A stretch of DNA of 64,000 bases from Bostrychus sinensis (lineage: Eukaryota > Chordata > Actinopteri > Gobiiformes > Eleotridae): positions 28,597,206 to 28,661,205 of the forward strand of contig CM036252.1 of assembly GCA_020698575.1 (NCBI GenBank). Direction: 5' to 3'. Each line of letters starts with the position of its first letter. Positions within the stretch are counted from its first letter, which is position 1. The notes under the pieces were generated by a model. That model saw nothing but the letters and a program-made list of their open reading frames with translations. It ran no database searches and had not been told where the DNA came from. Below, one piece after another: positions 1-11,980 of this stretch. Made by a program: the position numbers and the translations under genes.

Positions 1-539
1 TATTCTCAAAATACACAGAAACAAATCTATGTATTACTACAGCTACCATTACAACAACAGCTACAACTACTACTACTCTTAATAGTGTTTCTTAATACTT
101 TAAAGGACCTCTATTATGCTAAATCAATGTTATGATGTTGTTTCCAACTTAAAAAACATACCTGAAGTAATGTTTTTTTTTTTCTAACCCTACTCATTGT
201 ATGCTGACGGTGTCTCTTTTGCGAGAGCTGAAAACGCTTGGTCTCATGGCTCTAAGTAGAAACGTGAAACCAGAAAGTCCTGCGTATTTCTAAAGCCCAT
301 ACACAGTCACCGTGATTTCAGCGCTGTCATTATGAAGCAGTCAGTTCATTTATCTATCTGCTAGCGTCATGTTGCTAATAGCCATGCTAATTAGCCAATG
401 CTCTGTCTGTTCCACACCGTTGCCAGCAGGGGACAGAAGACAGCTAATCCAAGCGCTCTCTGCAAAGTCAAAGTAACAGCTCCCTAAAAGAAGACGTTCT
501 CTATACAAATACATTATTTTAAGTTATAAAGGATGACAG
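1..539. other. Anonymous AT-rich DNA
   Basis: No gene, RNA or classifiable repeat seen. It opens with degenerate ACA/CTA triplet sequence and has a poly-T tract near 172-183. A 14-base word at 423-436, CCAGCAGGGGACAG, matches the common CTCF core CCASYAGRKGGCRS at 13 of 14 positions; a match of this length is weak evidence alone. Confidence 0.4.
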
Positions 540-715
540 TCTAAGGGTGATGGTGGTGCTGGCTACGCTCCAGTTGTAGCCGGTTCAAATCTCACCTGAA
601 GCACACACTGTATGTGGCTGGTTGCGACAGGATAGGCATTCAGCGTAAAAACCTGCCAAATGACTGGTTTGTTATGGCAACCCCAAACCACCAATGCAGG
701 TGTCCAAAATTATTT
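540..715 (+). mobile_element. Diverged tRNA-related SINE
   Basis: A box-B-like GGTTCAAATC lies near 582. It is followed by a body resembling the fish SINE consensus 'gacaggaagggcatccggcgtaaaa...tgccaaat', here with several substitutions. The same body occurs on the minus strand at 11199-11474, where target duplications are visible. The A box is not clear, and the ends are approximate. Non-coding and presumably inactive. Confidence 0.5.
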
Positions 716-1639
716 TAAAAAGCCTGAAAAAAAAGAAAAAACAATATGGGAACTTTAAAAATAAACATTTTGTAATGGCTGCCTAGGTCTAATTGTGGAG
801 TATAACTGAAACATGTATTCATTCATTTCCTAATGCAAAATTCTGTTAGTGGCAGTGGCAATTTTAGAGTTACCCTTTCTCCTAACACATGCATGTCTTT
901 GAGCTCACGGTAACAAAGTGAGGACATGCAGACTTTTTGCAAAAAAATTTGTGTCAGCTAACCACAGTCAAGACAAGACACTGCCATTAGCACCTCACAC
1001 TGACAGAAGAGCAGACGGGTCAGACTGGAGGCGAGATGTGAGCGTGCACGTTACCTGAAGCCGCAACTCCACCCGGTTCTTCCATGTTACTGTACTGTAC
1101 CGTGACAGCTCTGCACTGGCCTTCCCTCCTCCGAGTCCCCGTCATATGGATAATTAGCACACTCATCAGACGCTTGGCTCCTGCTCACCCCCCGCTATTC
1201 CCTACAGGCTCTTTTATTTGAATAATTCAATCTGTTAAAGGGGGCACAGGAGTTCTACACAGGCAGTGCGCTTAAGAGAAGCACAATAGGAGAAGACGAG
1301 GGAGACTTGAGGTGAGAGATTTCAAGTAGTGGTATCTGGGAGGTGATTTGATGATTGCAGAAATTGTAACTACACGAGTAAACATGCTGCCTATTTTTTA
1401 TACCTGTAGTACAAAGTATTCAAAACCCTTTTGCTCAAGTAATTTCAATAAGTAGAGTCTAACACATACTTTTTCTTTTATCTTTAGTAATTATTTAGAA
1501 TTACAAAAGACTAAAACTATTTTTGACCCTTGTAGTAGCAGTAGAAGTGGTAATATATGTAACAAGTAGTAAAAGGAGTGTCTGTAGAGTAGTAAGCACT
1601 CCTACAAAGGACAAGAAATCATTATGCTCTGTGTTCATG
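716..1639. other. Repeat-poor stretch, possible conserved block at 1150-1330
   Basis: No gene recognised. The 1150-1330 part has complex sequence with TAATTAG and TTGAATAATTCAA-like homeodomain-type words and no resemblance to the repeats seen elsewhere in the window. That is compatible with a conserved non-coding element but does not prove one. The remainder is AT-rich filler. Confidence 0.25.
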
Positions 1640-2092
1640 TGACATTTATCATTTGTTTGTCCCCCGTGTTAGGACTGATTTGGGGAAACGAGCTTTTAGT
1701 TACGCTGCCTCTTCTGCCTGGAATACTATACAGACTGAGCTGAAACTGTCTAATCTTATTCCTCTCAGTGCTTTTTGTACTATCTTAAAAACCAAACAAC
1801 GAGAGTCCTTCGAACAGTGCTTGTGTTTCTAATTTGTTACTCCTGTAGTTCTTAACTATTGCACTTTTAAATGTCTGACTTATGTATATATATATTTTTT
1901 TCCTTTTTTTTTTTTCATAGTTATATTTTTATTGACTTTTTTATCTGCTTTATTTGTTAAATTGGTATAAATTTGACGTGTGCTGCTGACCTCTTGGCCA
2001 GGTCGCCCTTGTAAAAGAGATCTTGATCTCAATGGGTCTATTATCTGGTTAAATAAAGGTTAATAAATAAATAAATAAATAATAATAGTAAT
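1640..2092 (+). mobile_element. 5'-truncated LINE 3' end, L2/CR1-like
   Basis: An open frame at about 1671-1832 reads RTDLGKRAFSYAASSAWNTI and then continues to a stop. This is the C-terminal signature of L2/CR1-type fish non-LTR reverse transcriptases. It is followed by a 3' UTR with the familiar 'cctcttggccaggtcgccc' and 'ttgatctcaatgggtct' words, a TTAAATAAAGG polyadenylation-type signal and a (TAAA)n tail at about 2062-2090. Everything upstream of the last ~60 residues is missing, as expected of 5' truncation during target-primed reverse transcription. The exact clade (L2, Maui or Rex1) is not certain. Confidence 0.7.
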
Positions 2093-2284
2093 GGTAGTAG
2101 TAGTAGTAATAACAGTATACAGTAGGTATTAATATGACAAATAATTTTAGTCCTAGTAATAGTAGGAGTAATAATAGTTGTAGTAGTTGCATTGTTTGTT
2201 GTGCAGTAGCAAAAGTACATTGTACTTAAACCCTCCCCAAATAAAATATTTTGCCTTCAAAATGTTGATATTCATCAAATGTCA

Positions 2285-2445
2285 GATTTGTGTTAATGGG
2301 TTGGACTGACTAAAGGTGTAACACATAACTCATTGACAATTTATGTTATGTGCTTTATAAATGTCAGACCAGGCAGTCTTTTTGACCCCAGTCTTTGGAA
2401 GACATTACAAAATGTTACCCTTAATCCTTTTTCACATTTACTTAA
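2285..2445 (+). mobile_element. Dispersed repeat with sister at 44450-44610
   Basis: The words 'ggttggactga', 'actaaaggtgtaa', 'attgaca' and 'gtctttttgaccccag' occur in the same order and spacing as at 44450-44610. The 'tttttgaccc' motif recalls piggyBac-like (TTAA) miniature elements of fish, but no paired terminus is visible, so the class is open. Confidence 0.45.
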
Positions 2446-2884
2446 TATTCCATTTTTCCATAATATTCCATTTTTTTTTTATTTTTATTTTTTATTTTTT
2501 TTGTCCAACTACTTACTAACAGTACTTTTACTTAAATACAGATTTATTATTATTTATTATTTATTAGTATAGAGAACATAAAACTTTAAGACTTAAGACA
2601 GATACAGTACATTGATCAAAAAGATATTCAAGGTAAAATGAAGGGAGGGAAAAAGAGTTTAGATATATTATATAAATGCTAATAAATAAAGTAATAATAT
2701 AAAGAACTCATCACGTGCTTTCCAGTCACTCAAGTGATGATGGCCTCTTGTTTTGTAGTTTGAATTTCAAGTTTCAACAATCCATCTTCCTCAACTTGTT
2801 CTCGCAATAGCCCATCACAACAACTATGGGCCTAAATTTATTACTTATTTATTACTTATTTATACTTATTTGATACTTTCTTGA

Positions 2885-3120
2885 CAGTGGAAGGATAATG
2901 ACATGGCTGATACATGCAGAAACATACACAGACAGACAACCATTCACTCTTACATTCATTCACTAGGGGCAATTCACTTAACACGTTGTCTTTAGACTGT
3001 GCAAGCATTCCTGGGATACACAGGGAGGACATGCTAAGATCATAAGTCGGTCAGCCCAAGAATCAAACTCTCCACACTGACAGGCAGGAGTGTTAACCTC
3101 TCTGCCACTGTGCACCGCAT
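2885..3120 (-). mobile_element. tRNA-derived SINE, minus strand
   Basis: Read on the minus strand from 3120, an A-box-like TGGCAGAGAGG is followed by a box-B-like region (GTTTGATTC). The 'catgtcctccctgtg' body and the 'agtgaatgaatgtaagagtgaatggttgtctgtctgtg' segment typical of the fish SINE preserved at 54121-54505 come next. It is more diverged than that copy and lacks the GGATGGATGG tail. The head is not a functional tRNA gene. Confidence 0.7.
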
Positions 3121-4060
3121 TAATGATGACGATGGTGGCTTTCATAAGGAGCTCCACTAAAAAAACTAATATGTATTTAATTAACTGCCATTTCATTGAC
3201 TCGTTCTTCAAATTAATTCTTAAACCTCTGTCTCTGTTACCATCATATTATTCTATTCTTAAGGTTAGGACCTCTCTCAGCCAGATTCCTCTTCTGCACT
3301 CATTCGAATTCCTTTTTGAATATCAGCCAAATGAGTCACTTTGACCTTGCGTTTCCTTTCGAGGGACTGATCAAAGCGCTGTATCTTATCTCCGAACGGG
3401 CCTAATTAGGCGGATGATTTGCGTAGTGCCAGGTTTTCAACACATTAACGGCTGCTTCCTGAACCAAAATAATTTCTCCTAGTTAAGATATGATGGCGGC
3501 TGTCTCGAGTGCTTTCAGGACAATTTCTCTGCACTATATGCATCAAGGTGAGTGAGCCAGACGGTCTATACCAACCAAGGCTTTCCAATGAAATTAAGCT
3601 TAACTCTAGAACTCTAGAAATAGACGCTTGCAATTCATCAAGGCGCTTTTGCTTATTGCACTGTCTCGAATGTCGTATTCATTTATTTCAAAGCGGTACA
3701 AAAATTGGCTTCTTTACAGCGATAATAAACAGCTTGGTCCATGCTAAAGACCCCACCTGGAGCTACCCCCCCACCCCCTGTGCTAATTTTACACAGGGCA
3801 GCGGGTGGTTTTGCGCTCGCTGAAGCGTACGAGCGGAGCCAATGAGGCGAGAGGAATAACATTAGGGACCCTTGTTTGAAAGTGTAGAGCAGGGAGCACT
3901 TAGGCAGACTGAAGAGAAGGAAAGTGGGGCAAAATATACTTGTATTAAGCAGAATCAGTATGCTAAGGCTAAGTAGGGGTAACTTGATTAGGCCGTCTAA
4001 CTGGGCTTCTGTCTTTGAGTTGTCATGCAGGTAAGATAATACAGCACTCTGACTTGCAAT
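3121..4060. other. Repeat-free region, possible conserved block
   Basis: No gene supported. The 3350-3500 and 3690-4030 parts are moderately GC-rich with isolated CpGs, a CCAAT word near 3838 and TAATTAGG near 3401. They share no sequence with the repeats of the window. A conserved regulatory element is possible but unproven. A 104-codon open frame at 3509-3823 has no recognisable domain. Confidence 0.2.
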
Positions 4061-7000
4061 TTAGCAAACTGACTTGTTTGGAGTGATACTATTATTTAAT
4101 TATATTTTATCTTTTTTTTTTTCATAGCAAATTAACACAGTAAAGTAAAAAAAACAAAAAACAAAAAAAAAAACTCCTCAACTGCTACATTAGACTGGCT
4201 CATTTTTATATTATAAAAAAACAGGCAACAATATATAATAAATTTTCCAAATCTGTAAAATTTAGCAGACAACACTGAACAGACTGTTAGTAAGCTCAAT
4301 AAAAACTCTAGCTATTATCACATCATCAAATATTAATTGATTAGTTTTAATAAAGAATTAAAAAAAGTACACAAATGTGAGCAATTTCTATAATATTATA
4401 ATATCAATATATTATTTTCTAAAATGCTACAAAAAATATATATACTATATCTCCAAAAGTATTAGTTCAGATGAGCTCATACTTTTGGCTCAGATAAATG
4501 TATATTAAAACCATATATGTATAATGTTCTTAAAACGGATCCTTGTGGAACTCCACAAATAATAATTGTACTTTCAAAAGCCAATAATTTATGTAAATTG
4601 CTATTAAGGAGACAAAGTTTTAGACAATGGCATGTGGGAGCCTATTATAAAAACAAATAATAATAAGCATCAAATTGTAGTGCTGTAATGTTGGGTGTTG
4701 TTTTAATTTGGTAAACATGTTTTGATAATTCTATGCAGTCACATAAGACCTTGTGTTTTGGCAATTGCAATTAAATTATAAAACAACATGTGACCATTCA
4801 GGTGTTACTACTGGGGCAGCATTTATTCCTTTTATTCCTTTCTATATTATTTAAATACATGGAAATATGGCACACTTTTTTCAGTTTACTAATTCAAATA
4901 AAGCTATTCATTTAGTTTATACACACGAGAAACATCTAATTAAATTAAAAGTTTTGTTTGTTTTTTTGTGTGTGTTTTTTTCAGCTACCAAAACACAGTC
5001 AGGAGTAGGTGTGGATAGAAATTGAATATGATATAAAAAAAAAAAATCCATTAAGCAAAGCAGAAGGCCTTGGTCTTTTATGTAATAGAACAAAAAGGTG
5101 GTGTGTAAGTTGCAGATGCAAACGTTACCTTGAGGCTGTATGCTCCACTCACATTCATGAATAAGATATGAAGCTATTTCTCTGTGTGCATGATTCCCAC
5201 TCCTGCACCTGTATGATTTATTACACATGGGCATCTGTAATAAAAACTTTGAGGACAAAAAACAAAGTAATTCCTGTGGCATTCTGGTCAAACAGAATAG
5301 TCTATGAGTTCTGGGATCATAGTCCTGTTGAATAAGATGTGCACAAAAAACATTTTTATCACAGTAGATTTACAGGTAGTTTTTCAAATGCAGGATTTGC
5401 TTAGTTGGGATAGAGAAAAACATTGTATTAAACTATTTACTATAAGACCCATTATATCTCTTTGTTGTCTATGTCCAACTTGATTTTGCTTGAATGTATT
5501 TCTGCTCCATTGAAGGCAAACAGGGAACTGATCCATTACATAATTAGCAAATGCCAGATCAGAGGACATTTGATCTGAACCTTTTTTCCAAACCATTTTT
5601 AAGTGATTAAAAAAATAATAATAATAAAAAATAAAAATAAAATAAAAAACACACACAGTAAGTTTCAGGTTTTAAAACATGGTTAGAGCTGAAAGTGTCA
5701 CCAAAACTATTGAAACATTACAATATTTTCCCACATATGCATTGCCACTTTTTTCATATACTTTAAACAACTTTATAAAAATTATTTGGAGACCACCCCA
5801 CAAAACAATATCTTTGAACATAAAAAACTGCAACATTTCAATTATTTTTTTGACAAACTGTATTGAAAGTACACTGCATAGGGTAGTAGCTGAGTTGTAC
5901 AAATGTACAGACAAAGCTTTGGAAGCACTGTATAAAAGTACTACTGGGCCCTAAGTAAGGCATTTTATCATAGAAGATGAGGGCTATATCAAATGTCAAT
6001 ATGCTATGTCAATATGCTGCTGCGCCACACTTTGGACATGTCTGTTCTTCCTCTTCCCTTTCAGTTGCTACAACAAATCATGTTCCTCTTAGCATTCAGT
6101 CATTTGGATATTCATTTGAAAAATATTTCACACCTGATGCCCTTTCCCATGCATCTACCCCCAATTATTTGGGTTTAAATATGAGTGCATACAAAATATC
6201 CCTTCAATTATTTCAGTCATCTACAGTAGCCTACAATATAGAATGTATTGGTCCTAAAAGAGAAATTAGTTCAAAATATGTTCAAACTTTCTAGTGTCTA
6301 GTCTACACACACACAGAGATAAACTTCTAATTTTACAAGTATAATAAATTCATGCACAATTTGGATTGTTTTTTCTTAAAAAATAAAAATAAAAAAAAAG
6401 GACATTTGGTAGTACAACAGTTCTTTAGATGTTAGATTGAGCCAACAGATGGACCAGCAGATGGGGTTGAACACAGCTATTTTAATAGTAAAAATATCGC
6501 TTTTTTCACTCAAATTATTAAAATTATCCTCAAAAATAGTATTATAGTACAAAGATTTAGATGTGATTTTTATTTATTTATTTTTTAAGAACTGTTGCTG
6601 CTGTGAATGAAGATGCCCACAAGTTAAACAGATTTGGGTCGATGCCTCCACTACACTACTTATCTCATTATTCCTGCTCTGCTGCCTCTTATTAATTATT
6701 AATTCAGACCTCTTCGTCCCCCCCAAGCCTTCCACCAAAATAAGCCAAAATAATCTTTTGCCTTGAGGATGAGCTCATCACCTCCTTTTTTGTAGATCTG
6801 CCCCCACCATTCAAAGAAAAAATATTTTTTAGCATTAGCTTATACAGATAACATTATCAGTTGATAACTTACAATTAAAGCCGTATTGTATGCTTTATCA
6901 ATATCTAGTGGGCCTTAGTACATGTCATTATGTTTGATGTTTGTTTGTTTGTTAGTTTGTAAATAAATGGGACTCCCAAGTAACAATGAAAAGTACATTA

Positions 7001-7074
7001 TAGAAATGTAATCAGAAAGAACATAATTATTAACTTTATTTACCCTTTTTGCAATGCTTTTAAGGCTTGTACCC
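4061..7074. other. Long AT-rich filler
   Basis: About 3 kb of AT-rich sequence with A and T homopolymers (4103-4114, 4148-4171, 5036-5047) and short A-rich runs near 5611-5650 and 6380-6400. Open frames here (91 and 105 codons at 5679-5954 and 5977-6294) have no recognisable domains and no splice context I trust. Confidence 0.4.
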
Positions 7075-7320
7075 CAGCTTCTTGCAACACATAACGAACT
7101 AGAAGCACTGACCCTATCTTGCAATGGTGCCCATACTTGGACAGGTGAGATTCTAGCTCAGGGGTAAATGCTCTGTCCATTGAGCCACAAAGTTGATAAT
7201 TCATTCAATGGTAGAGAATACACTGAAACTAATCTTGCGTTACGTTACTGATGACTTGTGCCTGAAATTTAGTAACTTTGGTCCTATGTCGCAATGGTAT
7301 AAAAAAAAGTTTAAAAAATG
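7075..7320 (-). mobile_element. 'ggctcaatggatagagc' dispersed repeat, member A
   Basis: On the minus strand this carries the family words 'ttgtggctcaatgga', 'cagagcatttacccctgag', and 'cattgcaagatagggtca' twice (near 7110-7130 and 7275-7300). The first words resemble the A-box half of a tRNA-related SINE. Other members lie at 27635, 29605, 43410, 49465, 52300 and 57845. Confidence 0.55.
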
Positions 7321-7446
7321 CCTCAATCCACAACTTTAAAAAAAGAAAATGATGATTTCTTTATTTGACAACTATGAACCATAAATATCTGACTATTACT
7401 ATTACTATTATTATTACTCTTCAATGTGGACAGGTTTTTAGTTATG

Positions 7447-7795
7447 GTCTGCCTATAGGCAAACTAAGCAGCTGCGTAGGGCCCCACAGACAGAGGGCTC
7501 AAGGCTTACCCATTTGATTAATTTGCCAAATTTATTTGATTAATATTCCGGTTAGAATATCCTGCTTGCAATTGCGCGTCATTTTTGCTCAGGGTCTATC
7601 TAAAAGTAAGGTCCAGTGCAGTATAATTATATTATATTATATAATTCCTGTTTACCTGGGCCCCCCTTGCTGAGTTTATTAAAATTAAATTAAAATGTTG
7701 TATAGTAAAATTTAAATGGTCTCAAAAATCACTAAAAGGCTTGGGCCCTAAACCTGTCCCACTTAGGGTCCCCAAATGTACAGGACTGGCACTGC
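7447..7795. mobile_element. Decayed hAT-like miniature element
   Basis: The left side reads 'ctataggcaaactaagcag' then 'gtagggcccca'. The right side has 'cttgggccctaaa' and 'cttagggtcccc' in roughly inverted arrangement. This resembles the fish hAT-type elements that begin 'ataggcaaactaggcagctgcctagggccc'. Target duplications are not resolved, and no transposase remains. Confidence 0.4.
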
Positions 7796-7959
7796 CATTG
7801 AAATTATGCTAAAAACTACAAACAATCAAGTAACGTTATGTTCAATGTGTGCTCATTTAAATAGTTCTGTGTATTGCTTAAGCTCTGCTCTTATCTGTTT
7901 GACCCCCAACAATTAGTGGGTAGATTAATCAACTAACACTGTTATTAAGTGAATAATTG

Positions 7960-8370
7960 AATGAAGCACCCGGGCCTGGCAACAATAACCACAGCCCATT
8001 AACTCGACTTGAACATTACATTACGTTACTCCAACTACATCTAAGAAAACACGTTTCATCCAGCAACCCCAGTGCTGCCTTTGATACCGGGGCCACTTTG
8101 AAAACAGTCCCCCGTCTTAACCTTGCCACAAAACACTGCCGCCATGTCGGGGCTTTGTTTGGTCCTAGAAGAGTGTTCAAAGAGGCATTCATGTTGTGTT
8201 TTTTTTCCCCCTCCTGCGCAGACAAGCCATGGTGAGCCAGATCCTTCAACATCCAATCAAACACACACTCTTCAATCAATGTTATTTTATTTTGTGTCCC
8301 TAGAGTAGCTTTGAAGTCCAAATATGATTTAGTGCTGTGTGGCCCTTGTGTGCGTACGACTGGGCATTCC
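7960..8370. other. Unique sequence with a splice-like site
   Basis: Complex, repeat-free sequence. A strong polypyrimidine tract ends in CAG at 8219-8221, and a GTGAGC donor-like word begins at 8232. A plus-strand 10-nt segment (8222-8231) would be bounded by both. Ten nucleotides would shift frame, so a real exon here is unlikely; the block could still be conserved non-coding DNA. Confidence 0.2.
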
Positions 8371-8934
8371 ATTCAACACTAGAAAGTATTGTGTAGATCC
8401 ACTCGTATTGTTTCCAATAGCTCAAAAAGGTGCCATGATGCTCTTGTAAGTAAAGTGCCCCTCTCTCAGACAGCACTGCTCAGTAGTCAGCGAGTACAGA
8501 GGCAAGTATTCACTGTTTGCTTTTATCCGACAAACTACTGCTAATATCCCTCTTCAACAGGACTCTGTGGAGTTAGTTTGTATGGTTTTCAGCACAAGTC
8601 CAGCTCGGGTCCAGCCTGCAGTCCGCTCCTCGCTAACAGAGCATACAGAAACTAATCTTTTGAATCCTCTGCTACATAAAACAGCCAGAAGTCTTGATAT
8701 TTGCTGATTTATCTTGCTATCTCTACTGAAACACTGGTCCTTGCCATGTTGGCTGTGCTGAAAAGTAGCAAAGGATCATGATTTATGTAGTTCTCGCTGC
8801 TTTTTTTATGCCACTTGGAATTTCTGCTTGGGAAGCCTACCTTGCTCTCTTAATATTGTGGTTCTGCTAATGCCGTAACATCATTTGTTAATAGTAATAA
8901 TAATCATAATCATACGTTTTAGATAGCACTTTGC
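8371..8934. other. Anonymous unique DNA
   Basis: No gene, RNA or repeat recognised. Composition is balanced, with no open frame above 60 codons. Confidence 0.35.
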
Positions 8935-9195
8935 AATTAGGTGCATCATTCATTCAATTCTCTAATTCCAGCCACAGCTACAGGCAGATTGACGGAGAAG
9001 TGACAGTCATTCTGTGCCTACAGCCCCTCTGACCAGCACCAAACCCACAATCACATTAACACATTCATTCAAGCAAGGAAGGTGAAGTGTCTTGCCCAAG
9101 AACACAGTGGCAGTCTGAATTGGGGAGAGCAGGGCTCGAACCACCAACCTTCTGGTTATAGAATGACCTTTGCAAGTTCTTATTACTGCATGAGT
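8935..9195 (-). mobile_element. tRNA-related SINE, minus strand, diverged
   Basis: On the minus strand a box-B-like GGTTCGAGCC sits near 9130-9143. It is followed by 'cttgggcaagacacttcacc' (complement of 9083-9102), a hallmark of the fish SINE also seen at 14247, 36846 and 57335. The body 'gtttggtgctggtcagagggg' region extends to about 9010. The head lacks a clear A box. Confidence 0.55.
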
Positions 9196-9254
9196 ACTTT
9201 CCATTGTTGCAAGCCATTATAAACAATTGCATAATGTAAGGCTTCCCAAACTAT

Positions 9255-10535
9255 GCAAGTTAAAAATGGGTTTTAACATCTGTGGTCAAAAGTTGGGATG
9301 ACTTATAAAGTCTAAAGCTGGGGACACACTACATGATTTTTTTGCCCGATTTTATAACGATTAACAGTTATGCCGAGTCTTTACCAGTCAACACTAGTTG
9401 CAGGGAATCATAATCACCAGTCTGCCCTGAAATCCGTTAGTGTGTGATCTTCAAAGACTTGAATCAGCGCAAAAACCCAGCCTGACGTCAGTTGCAAGCA
9501 ATTAAACACCGACTCTGGACGCACACTCCTGTAGTGTGGGCTGTTTACATATCCAACTGGGAATTCATGGTGACCAGAAAAAACAGTTGATAAGACAGCG
9601 TCAGAGTACGAAGATTACGCAACAGGAAGGGGCAGGAAAATATAAGCGGAAATTTGAAGAAGAAGAAGAAAACATAAACAACCATGGCAAACATCAAAGA
9701 AAGTTGAGTGCTACCCAAGCGAAACTGGATACATAGACGTTTCTTTTTCCTTTTTTCCAAACAGATAGCTGGGCACATAACGGCAAAGGCGACCATGTTT
9801 GTTTACCATTTAGTTCTCACAAGTGCCCTGCGAGAGTTTGCTGTGTTTGGTTGGCGTCAGTTGCGGCCTCAACAGATCTTGTAGTGTGTGAGCCCCAGTC
9901 TTTCAGTCGTCAGAACTAAATCTGCTAAAACCAGTCAGTTAGTGTGTGCTCCTAGTCTTTTCAGAATCTGTAACGACTGAGAAAATTGTGTAGTGTGTCC
10001 CTAGCTTAAGGGAGCATGGATAGAACTTCTGAAACTTAAGAGACATAATTTCAAATCTGTTCAGAGTTTTAAGGATGATATGTTCTGAAAGTGGGACACT
10101 TTTTCTACTTATTTATTGCACATTTAGTGTATGAAAAATGGGCAAATTTCAACATTTGTGGCCTAAAATTTACATGACTTTAATATAGAAGTCTATGGGA
10201 ACATGGGTAGAACTTCTGAAACTTAAAAGACCATAACTTAAATTCTGTAAATTTCAGAGTTTTAAGGATGACATGTTCTAAACGTGGGCACATTTCTCTA
10301 CATAGTTAATGTATATTTAGTCTATGAAAAAACGGTAAAGTTTCAACAAAATTGGTCAAATATTTGGATGACTTTAATATAGGAGGCTATGAGAACATGT
10401 GTGGAACTTCAAAAACTGAAACTTAAGAGACCATAACTTTAAATGTAGGTTTCTGAGTTTTGGGGATGACAGAAGGAAAATGTTTCTACATAGTTACTGT
10501 GCATTTAGTATATGAAAAATTGGTGCGATTCATAA
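9255..10535 (+). repeat. ~195-bp tandem array, interrupted
   Basis: Three recognisable units share 'agaacttctgaaacttaag', 'gagttttaaggatga', 'catttagt.tatgaaaaa' and 'tttcaaca..' in fixed order. The 'gagttttaagg' landmark recurs at 10064, 10257 and 10455, giving periods of 193 and 198 bp. A partial earlier unit at 9258-9315 is separated from the rest by the inserted element at 9316-10006. Units differ by roughly 20 percent, so the array is not recent. Confidence 0.75.
9316..10006. mobile_element. PIF/Harbinger-type miniature element with TAA duplication
   Basis: The ends are AGCTGGGGACACACTACA at 9316-9333 and its inverted partner at 9989-10006 with one mismatch. They are flanked by TAA at 9313-9315 and 10007-10009. 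Removing the 691 bp joins 'gtctaagggagcatgg', matching 'gtctatgggaacatgg' in the next tandem unit, so the boundaries are confirmed by an internal empty site. A 3-bp TAA duplication is characteristic of PIF/Harbinger. The interior has a GAA-rich patch near 9655-9670 but no transposase. Confidence 0.82.
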
Positions 10536-11183
10536 TGAATCTCTTGACAAAAATTACATAAAACCAATTTACACCCCAAAAATAAATAAAACACAACATT
10601 CATGATGACCCTGAATTGAGACTCTTTTCATTTTTGAAAATTGGATTAGTGGCTGATTTATTGAAAGCGGACAAAATGTGGAAAAATATAATAAAGAGAC
10701 CACAGAGGAAAACAACAAGAGCTACAAGTTATTAACATTTATGAATCATTGATCACTGTAGACCTCCATTTATTTTGTAACAGCGTCATTCCAACTGGAG
10801 TCTTTTGTTTGCTGCAGATTAAATTGGATACTAAAATTGCATGTTAGTAGTGGAGGCTCTCTGTTGTGGTAGGGAACAAAAACAAAGCGGTTAATGAAAT
10901 AAGCTATCAAAACGCCAGTCTTTTTTTTCAGTCACTGTTTGGCAAATAGAAATACAGAGGCATAGTCTGCCAGTGCACTTGCTGTCAACTGATTAACCAA
11001 ATTACTGTATGTAAAAAAAGCACATATGGACTGGATTACGTTTCGCCATAGAAATGTATTATACAAGTAAGAAATTAACACTGTGTAAATCCCATTTTAA
11101 ACAACCATTTTCCATCTTTTGGCTAAAAGGTTGATGGTTTGATCCCTGGGCCAGCCAATTATGGGCTTATTGAGTGCAGTCTG
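10536..11183. other. Anonymous DNA with a SINE head-like word
   Basis: No gene seen. Near 11123-11150 the words 'ggctaaaaggttgatgg' and 'tttgatccctgg' look like a short piece of a tRNA-related SINE head. The remainder is AT-rich. Confidence 0.3.
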
Positions 11184-11198
11184 AGTATAGCTTAGACA

Positions 11199-11474
11199 CA
11201 AAAAGGAGAAAAGTAGAAGAGAAAATCATCTGCCTCCTACCTTGCAGTGATTTGCATATTGATTTGGCACAGGTTTTATGCCATATGTCCTTCCTGACAC
11301 AACCCTCTTCATTGACCCAGGCTTTTAAGCTGGATGCCCTTCCTGTCACAACCAGCCACATACAGTGACTGGAGTAGGCAGTGTGGATGAAAGTGCCATG
11401 CACCCCAGGACACGACAACAGTGTGCAATAGGTCAGAGCAGGATTTGGACCGCCAACCTTTCAGTTATTGAGCA
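11199..11474 (-). mobile_element. tRNA-related SINE with 15-bp target duplication
   Basis: The minus strand reads from a box-B-like GGCGGTCCAAATCCTGC (near 11440-11458) into 'ggctggttgtgacaggaag' and 'gtgccaaatcaatatgcaa'. This is the same SINE body as at 540-715. The copy is bracketed by AGTATAGCTTAGACA at 11184-11198 and 11475-11489. The similarity of the flanks continues past the 15 bp as 'ggag.aaagtag', so a slightly longer duplication is possible. Confidence 0.68.
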
Positions 11475-11489
11475 AGTATAGCTTAGACA

Positions 11490-11980
11490 TGTGAGAGGAG
11501 TAGAAAATAAGAATGTCCTATATAACATTATTTTCTTTTTTTAAATTGGCCAATATTGTTTTGTGCCTTTTAAAAAAACTACAGTCAAGTGCCAGTACAA
11601 TAGTCCTAGCTATTTCAATATCAATGTCAAATTTCTTAATAAAGCACATTTACAAATTTAGCGGCCTATAGTGCTGTACAAGATTACTGAATAAGTCAAG
11701 AAAAACAATGAAAAATAAAACGTAAAATAAAAAAAAAAAATAAAAAAAAATGGGGCAAAGTGTTCCAAAGTCTGGGCCCTGCCAGGCTCAATCTCCTCTG
11801 CTTTGGAGTTTAGCCCTGGGAGAATGTCCAGAAGCAGCAGAGTGGAGGACCTCAAGGTTCTGACACAACATTTCAGACAAATATGTCTGAAATGCCTGGC
11901 CAGTAAGGGATTTGAAAACAAGGAGCAGTATTTTATATTGTATTATGTAGGTTGAAGCTCTACCCTCCTGCTACTGAATA
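11490..11980. other. Anonymous AT-rich DNA
   Basis: No gene or repeat recognised beyond an A-rich stretch at 11728-11750. The 11760-11900 part is more complex but has no coding signature. Confidence 0.3.

Noticed and set aside
4540..4560. LINE coding scrap around 'ggatccttgtggaactccac'
   Set aside because: Too short, and no frame or neighbouring element sequence supports it.
8222..8231. 10-nt microexon between strong acceptor and GTGAGC
   Set aside because: Would shift frame and is shorter than nearly all known microexons; the donor match is ordinary.
8016..8372. 118-codon minus-strand open frame
   Set aside because: Overlaps open frames in two other phases and both strands, as expected from local composition; no domain or splice support on that strand.
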